Assembly (NCBI GenBank): GCA_029582155.1
Contig: CM055905.1
Span: 64,509,952-64,573,951, forward strand
Direction of reading: 5' to 3'
Source of the DNA: Panopea generosa
Taxonomy: Eukaryota > Mollusca > Bivalvia > Adapedonta > Hiatellidae
DNA: 64,000 bases
Shown: positions 56,052-64,000 of the stretch, in pieces
Layout of the letters: every line of letters begins with the position of its first letter
How positions within the stretch are numbered: position 1 is the first letter of the stretch
Position numbers and translations under genes: made by a program
Notes under the pieces: model-generated
What the model saw: the letters and a program-made list of their open reading frames with translations, nothing else
The model's database searches: none
What the model was told of the DNA's origin: nothing

Positions 56052-57919
56052 TTATCCAGTTACTGCAATAGAAAGAAAAAAAAACAATATAATTATTTAT
56101 TTAAGAAGCAGTAGCATATAGGTTACTTAATGTAAATAAAAATGCATAAAACAAGAAAGACTTGAAACTTAATTCTATTGAACTCAATTTAGAAGTAGTT
56201 TATAGTGTTCTTTGCTCTTTTACAGAATGTTTTTACATGGCAGGATAAGGTTTCGCTAGTATGTGTTAAGCGAATAAACACTAACATTTTATAACATGCA
56301 GGGATTAATCCTACGCAAGAAAAGCAAACTTAAATGTTAAGTTAATGTTAGTGATGTCTAACCCTGGGTATAAAATATGTTTTGAGTGAGGTTTGACGCC
56401 ACTTTCAACAAAGTTCAGGTTATATATAACCATTGGTGGAGGAAGACCTCAGAATGAATCTGAGTAGAACCACCGCCCTTCTGCAAGTAACTGACACACT
56501 TTCTCACATAAAGTATTTGGAGCGAGCGGGAATCGAACCTACGACCTTGGCGGTGATTGGTAAGTGATCTTGAGACGGCGCATTTAGACAACGAACGGCC
56601 CTGGGTATAATTTTCCTGGTTCAGCCAGAAAGAGTCCAGCGTTAGTTAACTAAGATGTAAGAACTTGTTTTTCAATAGATGTAAAGTAGATAAGTAAAAA
56701 ACACATCTGGTTTACTTACATGTGGAGTTGACGAGAATGATTTGGTCTGTGGTGGAGGAGCTGCCGGTCAGGAAGAGGGGAAGGAGAACCAACAACAACA
56801 GAAGGGGCACTGCGAAAGGAAAAGAGATGTTTTAGTTAAACATACAAAATAATCAGTAATTATATCACTAATTCATATCAAGGAAATATATAGAGAACGA
56901 GAATGGTCACGTTTTGTAGAGAATTACATTATGAAAGTTAATAATTTTGATATGTATTTCTAAGATGATTGGTAGTTAGGATATTTGAAAACGAGATTTC
57001 GCGAGATTTTGCGTGAAAACACGAGCGTTCATAACATATCAATCAGTTGCTTTTCCTACTCTACATAAGTCCTTGCTCATATACTGTTTCATTTCTACAA
57101 ATATTGAACTATCAAAATTCATTTAATAATGAATTATATTCTATATTTGTTTATTAACTCTTACTTTAGAATACTTAACAATTAATGAATATTTAAAATA
57201 ATAAAAAAGTAAGAAATATATTTAAGAAATAAGTATTCCATTTTGATTATCACGTGTTCAAATGGTAGATCATCGGACCCGAGACCGGCGGGTACTGGGT
57301 TCGATCCCTTGCCACCGCTATGTATGGTGTCCTTGCGTAAGACACTTTATCCACATATGCTTAGTACTGGCTTTATCCAGGAATACTTCAAACGTAATTT
57401 GTCTTAATTTCAAGAACTTGTATCATAAATGATTTATATAAATACATTAAAAACAACCTGAGTATTTGTTAAAGTGTGACACATTGCATTTCAGTAGCAT
57501 AATGACCTAGATAAGCTTATGTTTAGTATATATTATGCTTAAAATCCGTACAAGTCATAAATAAAACTATACATACTCAGGCCTCCGATTCCTGATGAAG
57601 CTCTGCCCTGAGAACCTCCAATAGGTACTGGTATGTAAGCAGCCTTTTGGGAGTTTCCGTATCCCATAGCTGCCCCAAAGCTTCCGTATCCGTATCCAGA
57701 ACCGCTGCCGTAGCTCGACCCGTATCCGGCACTACCGTAGCCAGCGCCATATCCGTCATCACCGTAACCAGCGCCATATCCGGCACCACCGAACCCTTGG
57801 TGGATAGAAGCAGATCCAACACCCCATGAACCGGAGTTTGATCCCCAGTTGTTCTCATCGGCGATGGTGAGGGCGACGCATGCGCCGAAAGCGATAATGG
57901 CGAAAAGTGTGACCTTCAT
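56052..57919 (-). CDS. secreted Gly/Tyr/Ser-rich protein, 147 aa, shell-matrix-like
   Basis: Coding exons on the minus strand are 57577-57919, 56720-56809 and 56052-56062. A non-coding first exon ends at 58549 (donor AACA|GTAAGT), and the second exon starts at 57931 (TTTTACAG|C). Residues 1-20 (MKVTLFAIIAFGACVALTIA) are a clear signal peptide. Residues 43-88 are rich in GYG, with GAGYGAGYG and GSGYGYGSFG blocks. Splicing at CTGA|GTATGT and TTTCGCAG|TG then adds a leucine-rich hydrophobic stretch (PLLLLLVLLPLFLTG) and a short polar end, VNSTLTG. Without that splice the frame would end after YDLYGF. I prefer the spliced form because the downstream exons have good splice sites and a poly(A) signal follows. 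Such composition is common in mollusc shell-matrix proteins. The family is not firmly identified, and a structural or adhesive role is inference. Confidence 0.75.
56380..56600 (-). mobile_element. family A SINE in intron of the Gly/Tyr-rich gene
   Basis: TGGTGGAGGAAGACCTCAGA, TGAGTAGAACCACCGCCCTT, GGAATCGAACCTACGACCTT and GTGATCTTGAGACGGCGCAT form a full antisense copy. Confidence 0.85.
56890..57090. repeat. dispersed repeat in intron of the Gly/Tyr-rich gene
   Basis: GGATATTTGAAAACGAGATT, TCGCGAGATTTTGCGTGAAA and ATATCAATCAGTTGCTTTTC match 62100-62185 closely, and 38870-38960 less closely. Confidence 0.75.
57245..57425 (+). mobile_element. family C SINE (variant head) in intron of the Gly/Tyr-rich gene
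   Basis: ATGGTAGATCATCGGACCCG and GGGTTCGATCCCTTGCCACC are followed by the core TACTGGCTTTATCCAGGAAT and ACGTAATTTGTCTTAATTTC. Confidence 0.75.
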
Positions 57920-58075
57920 GTTGAGTTTGAGCTGTAAAAAAAAAGATGAGAGATATTGTCAATATTGTAATGTGTCAGAAACATTGTTAAATGTCTTCCG
58001 GATGACAAAATATAATTAGATGATAATTACTAAAACTCGTTCGCATATGAACTGTTGTATGCGTTTGTTATGACT

Positions 58076-58102
58076 GTTGTTGTTGTTGTTGTTGTTGTTG
58101 TT
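58076..58102 (+). repeat. (TTG)n microsatellite
   Basis: About nine TTG repeats within the first intron of the Gly/Tyr-rich gene. Confidence 0.9.
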
Positions 58103-58548
58103 GGAGGTGGTGAGTTTCAGAGCCGCATTATTAAAGTATTGTAACTGATAACTGCAGTTTTAGTACAAGATGTATTTAAAGGTATATTTCATTAATGAGT
58201 TTTCCAATATGGTCACACTATACCGTTACTGACATATTCTATAAATATTCTGTAAATGTTCTGTAAATATTCTATAAATGTTCTGAAAATATCGCTTATG
58301 CCGTTTAATTAATGCAGCTCTTAAACTAACCCGGCGTTTCTTAATCATTAACCTTGAATACAATCCGCGAAATAAGTTTCATATCCACACTATAATGATA
58401 TGTTTTTAGTTTTAAAAGATTTATAGATCTATTTTAAAGCACTAGAATACAATGTTTAAAGTCACAGACATAATTTTAGAATAAAAATCCAAATTTATTT
58501 CGAAATTAAATTAAAACATTTTCTATTTAAAAATCGAGAAACACTTAC

Positions 58549-58605
58549 TGTTTGACAATCCGAAGCAGAAGTGACGGATTCAAACTTTCTCCCTCGTTTT
58601 ATACG
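58549..58605 (-). promoter_or_regulatory. TATA promoter and non-coding first exon of the Gly/Tyr-rich gene
   Basis: The minus strand has TATAAAACG at 58597-58603. A start site 25-30 bases downstream (about 58570) would give a short leader ending at the donor AACA|GTAAGT (58549), to be joined to CTCAAACTCAACATG at 57931. Confidence 0.6.
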
Positions 58606-59009
58606 AATCCCCACGCTTCTTACGTTGATCTGATCACGGAAGTTGCACAAGACGCACTCGGCTTATGCCGGGTATATGCAATATTACCTCAACTCAGATG
58701 ACAAGTTTAATACCCCCGGCTAGACCGTGATCGTGCTGTAGTTCGTTCGTACCCGACTGACCATGCGCAATCTGTGAGGATGTCATAGCAATCATTTATA
58801 CTCGGCCAATTCCGCCATCCTTCGGTATGAAGATAATTGACGAGGTGGTCCGAATTGATGCCATAGTTCGTTCGTGCCAGATTGACCATGTAGTCTATGA
58901 TCATGTCAAAAATAACCAAAGATGGACAAAATGAAAAGAATAAGAAAAAATATATAATTCCATTCTCAGATGAAGTTATTTCAAGCAATGACTCAATAAC
59001 ACTGAGTCA

Positions 59010-59195
59010 AACCTGTTTAAGCGGTCACCTCTATTAAGCATATTTTACATTTGTCTTTAGCAGCCGCATTTGCTATTTCCTTTTCTATGAGTTCAGAGTA
59101 AATTAACCTTTATTAAGCAACACCCTGTCTTAAAAGGCAACTTCTGCTTCCTCCCGTGACTGGCTGCTTAAGACAGGGTTGTCTGTACATTGTTT
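59010..59195. mobile_element. family E MITE-like repeat
   Basis: AAGCGGTCACCTCTATTAAG to GGCTGCTTAAGACAGGGTTG is colinear with 15598-15785. Confidence 0.65.
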
Positions 59196-59389
59196 AAGTA
59201 TCTTGTATTAAAGGGATACATGATAAACGAAAACTGGTTCTATAAATAATAGTTTTCCTATTTGTTACTTTTAGCAATGACTTAATTATATGTTTATTTG
59301 TCTCTGGCATTTGGTGGCAACAATGGTTGTACTTTTTTTCTTCGTGGATTGTTTTGGTTGGTGAAATTAGGTTACCTTAATCATTGTCT

Positions 59390-59612
59390 ATCAATTCTGG
59401 GGTCGTGAGTTCGAATCCCCGCCCGGTAACAGTCTCCGTGATGATTGATATACGACATTGTGTTTCATTATCATGTGTCTCTCACCGCTGATTCAAATGG
59501 GAAAGTGATCATACCTTACTTTTGGATATTGATGTGTTCGAGTTCTGGTTTCCCAGGACCGTCTGTAAGCCCTCGATGGCATAAAAATTACGCTTAATAT
59601 CCAATCAATCAT
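59390..59612 (+). mobile_element. family D SINE, near full length
   Basis: GGTCGTGAGTTCGAATCCCC (B box) is followed by AGTCTCCGTGATGATTGATA, TGTGTCTCTCACCGCTGATT and CCCTCGATGGCATAAAAATT. It is the forward-strand counterpart of the copies in QSOX. Confidence 0.75.
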
Positions 59613-59887
59613 TATTATCATGACATGGGGTCCATGAAAGATTAAAGAAACATAATGTCACCAACCACGTGCACTTGTTGATTATTGACAGATTTTTTTT
59701 ATTTGATATATCAGGAAATAATACTTAACTTAGATTCACAAATTGTGTTAAGCAAATTATACTATAATAGCTGAATTCGGACCACCTCGCCAATTATTCT
59801 ATTTAGTACCAAAGGATGACGGAATTGGCCGAGTATATACGATTGTAAAAACTGTAATCTATCCGAGAACCTGATATCTCCAAAATC

Positions 59888-60123
59888 AGGGGTGCGTTAC
59901 ACAAATCAACTTACGACAAAAATCATCGTAAACGTAAACCAACACTTATTTATAGTATTTTTAATATTCATCAAAATGAATTCAAAAATCCATGAAGAAA
60001 ATCATATTTTTTCTTGAAATATAATCATTTTAAATGTCGTTCAAAAATTTAAACAAACAAGATGTAATTGTCAAATTGATTTATGACGATTTTTATCGTA
60101 AGTTTTTGTGTGAAACGCAGCCC
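59888..60123. mobile_element. ~235-bp MITE with ~40-bp inverted ends
   Basis: The left arm (GGTGCGTTACACAAATCAAC, TTACGACAAAAATCATCGTA) and the right arm (TACGATAAAAATCGTCATAA on the minus strand, preceded by GGGCTGCGTTTCACACAAAA) pair with few mismatches. Confidence 0.75.
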
Positions 60124-60159
60124 GGAGCTATTAACCCCCACTGAAAAAGAAGGGAATAA

Positions 60160-60221
60160 TATGCAGTAGTAGTAGTAGTAGTAGTAAAAGTAGTAGCAGT
60201 AGCATTAGCAGAAGCAAATGA

Positions 60222-60253
<32 letters not shown>

Positions 60254-60465
60254 CAGTAGTAGTAGCAGTAGCAGTAACAGTAGCAGTCGTAGTAGTAGCA
60301 GTGGCAGCAGCAGTAATAGTAGTAGTAGTAGTAGCAGTTGTAGTAATAGAAATAGTAATAGTAGCAGTAGTAATAAAAGTAGTAGCAGTAGTAGTAGTAG
60401 CAGCAACAGTAGTAGTAATAGAAGTAGTAATAGTAGCAGTAGTAATAAAAGTAGTAGCAGTAGTA

Positions 60466-60511
<46 letters not shown>

Positions 60512-60629
60512 CAGTAGTAGTAGTAGTAGCAGCAGTAGTAGTATTAGCAATAGAAGCAGTAGAAGTAGCAGTAGTAGCAGTAGTAGTAGTGGGGGAAGTA
60601 GTAGTAGTAGTAGTAGTAGCAGTAGCAGC

Positions 60630-60680
<51 letters not shown>

Positions 60681-60716
60681 TGTAGTAGTCGTCGTGTGGT
60701 AGTAGTTATGGTAGTA
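60160..60716. repeat. ~560-bp AGT/AGC trinucleotide tract
   Basis: An almost unbroken run of AGT, AGC and AAT-type triplets. The open frames for poly-Thr/Ala, poly-Leu and poly-Val across it are products of the triplet repeat and are not annotated as genes. Confidence 0.95.
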
Positions 60717-60847
60717 GTTCATTTAATATCAATATGGTTGTTTACCGTATTTTGGTGAACACTTAGAAGAACTGTGTTTCGTTGCGGATAGGTCGTACCG
60801 GAAGTCATGTCAATACACGGGCTCAAAATAAAATTGTGACGTAATGT

Positions 60848-60864
60848 TGGCCGCCAGGGGGCAA
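60848..60864 (+). promoter_or_regulatory. CTCF-like motif
   Basis: TGGCCGCCAGGGGGCAA matches 15 of 17 positions of the bilaterian CTCF consensus YGRCCASYAGRKGGCRS. Binding is not shown. Confidence 0.35.
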
Positions 60865-61579
60865 TCTGATCACCTCGGCCTTTATACGTATTATATGGAG
60901 GATACGGAAATACCCGATGTTTCACGATTGCGCTAGGGGGAAATGCGATATTACGAGAGTGATCCAGTCTTCAAGCGCAACCATGCATCAGTTAAACAAT
61001 ACATGTATGTTATATGAATTTGTATTTAACCAACATAGTTTGTATACGTCTACACATGAAGGCAAACTAAAGTTGGCAGAACTTGTGGCCCAAACCAATT
61101 TCATGTAAAATTATGAAATATAATATTAAGGGGTGGGGCGGGGGGAGGGGTACCCATATGGCATATGCATATGGCATATGCAAAATATAAATGACCTCAT
61201 GTGGCATATCCAAAAAATACTTTTGGAGAAACTAAAGTTTAAGATTGCGAATCTCTAATTGTGTGTATATCTCTAATTTTGAGTAGAAAGGGGTCAAACT
61301 GCATAAAAGGTCATCATAGTGATTCTAAGATGGTGTAAGGATCTTAAAGAGGCTTGAAAATATATCAAAATAAATTAAAAGACTCAAAATAGAAAAATAA
61401 TATTAAAATTTTAATTCCATTTTCGAATAGCATATGGAAAAAAATCAATCAATAACCTGATATGATATATGCCAAAAAAATATATCGCCTATATGGCATA
61501 TGAAAAAAGCATAACAGACCCTTTGGAAAGGCTGTCATATTCAGTATACGTCTACATATGGGTGACAATATGCAAATTA

Positions 61580-61800
61580 AATGGGGTTTAACGCCATTTT
61601 CAAAACATTTCACATATCCAGTTTTATTTGTGGAGGAAGACCTCAGACTGAGTAGAACAACCGTCTTTCTGCAAGTAACTGGAAACTGTCTCACATAAAA
61701 TGTTTGGAGCGATCGGGACTCGAACCTTCGACCTTAGCAGTGAGAGGTACGTGATCTTGAGACGGCGCCTTAGAGCACTCGGCCACGGAGGTCACTATAT
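61580..61800 (-). mobile_element. family A SINE, full length
   Basis: GTGGAGGAAGACCTCAGACT, CTGCAAGTAACTGGAAACTG, GGGACTCGAACCTTCGACCT and GCACTCGGCCACGGAGGTCA make an antisense copy with an intact tRNA-like head. Confidence 0.85.
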
Positions 61801-61994
61801 GTAAATGAGGCCGACTATGTAGCGAGACGATTAGAATTTTAGATTTGTTTAATTAAGGGGGTTAAAGTATGATATATTTAGATATAGATCTGCTCATATT
61901 ATTATAAAAGAAAATTGAACTATTTCTTGATTTATATTCATATTAAAATGAAAATACAAAAAATAATTTAGAATTTAGAATCTTATAGATTTAT

Positions 61995-62230
61995 TAAAAT
62001 AGTGCAAATTGAAGTAAAGCGTTCAAATTCTTTCATTTGCTGGCAATTGTCTTGTTTTGTAATGACTGACATATTTTACTTGCATTTCTGAGATGAATGG
62101 AAGTTATGATATTTGAAAACGATATTTCGCGAGATTTTGTGTGAATACGCGAGCGTTGATAATATATCAATCAGTTGCTTTTCTTTTCTATATAAGTCCT
62201 TGTTTCAGTCAGTAACGCGTCAGTTAACAT
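61995..62230. repeat. dispersed repeat
   Basis: TTTGAAAACGATATTTCGCG, TGTGTGAATACGCGAGCGTT and ATATCAATCAGTTGCTTTTC match 56950-57060. Confidence 0.75.
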
Positions 62231-63150
62231 ATCTCTGTGCAAAGTATGGGCCTTATTCCTTATACAAAGCAGTGATTTGATAATATGTAAATTTGTCGCT
62301 GCGCAAAGTAACTATATCTAGTTCTACACCAAAGACCAAAGGAATACAAAATAAAATCAGTATAAGTCAGGGCCTCAGGCTATCAAGATACTACAAGTCC
62401 TTGAAGATATCAAGGATTCGTATAAGTCCTTGAAAATATCAATGTAAAACAATTAACATTATTGCAAATAGATCTATTATAAAAATGTTGTGAATGTTAA
62501 TTGTATGTGTGGTCAAACTGTCTTAATTACGGATGAGGATGTCCTGATTCCGAGACAATCACACACCAATCGTGAAATATCGGGTATTTCCGTATCCTCC
62601 GTCTATTGCGTAGCATAAAGGCATAGGTGATCAAAATCACACACGTTACGTCAAACTCCACGGACTGGTTCACTCTACTTCCGGCTCGGAGAAAGTGAAC
62701 ACTCCTGCATTTGACTACCATTTTGTTTATTTTGTTACGGAGTAAATGGATTCCTGGTTGCCAGCTCTGTGTCAGTCTTACATTGGTTGCCGGGTATAAT
62801 ACGCAGCCCCCCCCCCCCCCCCAATGCAGTTCAAATCTGCGAATAATATAGAGGAATTCCGATTGCTTACCAGACTCTCACGCTCAGTCCCATTCTGGCA
62901 GGTATTTCCTGCATCAGAATTTAACATTGTATACCTATCTGTATGGTATCAAAATGTTTGTTCAGGCTTCAATATTTATTTATGCATGGAAAGTGTTTAA
63001 GCAAGACCGCCCTAACCTATATCTTGAACGCCCGGATGTAACCAATGAAATTCATAAGGGCTAGATTTCGGGCCCAAATATTGACATTCTTAAATAAATT
63101 ACATTTTTTTATAAAAGTATTTTTAAATGATAAGGCAAACATTAAAATTT
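62231..63150. other. intergenic DNA with a poly(C) run
   Basis: A run of about 17 C lies at 62806-62822. The minus-strand frame 62527-62721 has no motif. Nothing else was recognised. Confidence 0.4.
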
Positions 63151-63153
63151 TTT

Positions 63154-63228
63154 AAAAAACGTGCTAAAAGCTTTATACGTGCATCAAGTATATATTTGAT
63201 GCACGTATTAATCTTTTAGCACGTTTTA
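63154..63228. mobile_element. hairpin element with ~33-bp arms
   Basis: AAAACGTGCTAAAAGCTTTA and TACGTGCATCAA at the left are mirrored by TTGATGCACGTATTAATCTT and TTAGCACGTTTTA at the right, around an 8-base loop at 63188-63195. Confidence 0.85.
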
Positions 63229-63539
63229 TAATTATAATGTGCCCCAACGGAAATGGACGCCAATTGCAGCAAGAGTCACAGTCAAGGTTAACCTGCATAG
63301 GAAGAGGCTAAATATCAAGAAGGTTCCCTTTCACTGCGCATGATCAACTTGGAACATTCGGAATCCTCGGATTTTTCTATTTACCGCTAAAATTCAAGAT
63401 GGACATGTTAATGCTTTCGGTACTAATAATGTCTTTTATACGGAATTAGTGGTTGGATGTAAACCCCGATACGTGTGATACTCTTAGTTTATGTTTTGTT
63501 TAAGTCGAACACGTACATGTAAACGAGAGTTAAGTTTAA

Positions 63540-63660
63540 ACTTATTAATTTACAACTAAGACAAATTACGCTCGGAGACTGCCTTGGTAGAACCAGTACT
63601 TAGCATATGCGGAAAAAAAGCGTCTTACTCAAGGACACCACATATAGTCGAAAGACAGAA
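63540..63660 (-). mobile_element. family C SINE fragment
   Basis: ACAAATTACGCTCGGAGACT, GGTAGAACCAGTACTTAGCA and TATGCGGAAAAAAAGCGTCT are the antisense of the family C core. Confidence 0.7.
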
Positions 63661-63666
63661 CTCCAG

Positions 63667-63760
63667 CCCCCCCCCCCCCCCCACCATCGAACATGGATTC
63701 AGTGCTCTAATACTACTACCCCCCCCCCCCCCCCCCCTTTCCCACACACACACACCAAGT
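63667..63760. repeat. poly(C) runs and (CA)n
   Basis: Two C runs (about 63667-63682 and 63719-63737) and a short (CA)n follow the SINE fragment. Such runs are error-prone in assembly. Confidence 0.9.
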
Positions 63761-64000
63761 GTTTAGTATGATAACCTTAGTTTTTAATAATTTAATAAAA
63801 AAAAAAATACTTTAGGTGTGTGTACATCCAACCACAGCAGGACCTGGTTTAATATCTTGGTTGGTAACTAAGCTCATAAATATGGTGTTTATGCACAGCT
63901 TTTTAATTATTTTAATATCCGACTTGTCTCTAGAGAAGCAAAATAAAAAATCTTTACAAGGATTCTAATAAATTGCAATATGTCGCACTAAGTGGGTAAT

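Noticed and set aside
57577-57858. Alternative-frame and opposite-strand open frames across the Gly/Tyr-rich exon
   Set aside because: The frame starting at 57919 has a signal peptide, fits the splice sites and explains the composition. The others are shadows.
60093-60722. Poly-Thr/Ala, poly-Leu and poly-Val open frames
   Set aside because: They arise from the AGY triplet tract in three frames. No domain or gene signals are present.

Overview
The window is eukaryotic, AT-rich and repeat-dense, and most likely comes from a bivalve or closely related mollusc. The supporting signs are a RING-less B-box/NHL TRIM-like gene of the kind that is expanded in bivalves, a small secreted Gly/Tyr-rich protein resembling shell-matrix proteins, several tRNA-headed SINE families sharing a central domain, the dispersed 'GTCCGTCGTC' and 'GGGCAATAACTC' type repeats common in bivalve DNA, and an unusual number of minisatellites. 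The species cannot be named from the sequence.

Three protein-coding genes can be supported. (1) + strand, 5283-9329: a two-exon TRIM-like protein of about 559 aa (B-box 1, B-box 2, coiled coil, NHL-type beta-propeller). It is followed by two tandem partial copies of its propeller 3' end, to about 10.7 kb. (2) - strand, 52529 to 29362: a ten-exon quiescin sulfhydryl oxidase (QSOX) of 673 aa. Every junction was read from canonical GT/AG sites and the frame stays open throughout. (3) - strand, about 58575 to 55890: a four-exon gene for a secreted Gly/Tyr-rich protein of 147 aa. It has a TATA box, a non-coding first exon and an AATAAA signal.

The rest is repeats. By region: 1-5.2 kb, small arrays, a dispersed element and a SINE; 5.2-10.7 kb, the TRIM-like locus with an AT-rich intronic array; 11.3-14.3 kb, a 29-bp satellite of about 3 kb; 14.3-29 kb, a LINE remnant and arrays of 33, 13, 43, 27, 70 and about 56 bp; 29-52.5 kb, QSOX, with introns full of SINEs, MITEs and minisatellites; 52.5-55.9 kb, SINEs, a LINE tail and a 31-bp array; 55.9-58.6 kb, the Gly/Tyr-rich gene; 58.6-64 kb, MITEs, a 560-bp AGY trinucleotide tract and SINEs.

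The most interesting structure is in QSOX. A 39-bp minisatellite of about 25 units in intron 6 is made from the 3' splice site and first bases of exon 7. The gene is therefore preceded by a row of decoy acceptors, and only the last one reads through. A second array begins inside the last QSOX codons and repeats the stop-codon region, and a third abuts the exon 3 acceptor. A separate 33-bp array has grown inside a SINE, whose two halves still flank it. The three genes share no obvious pathway, beyond the fact that QSOX and the Gly/Tyr-rich protein both belong to the secretory route.
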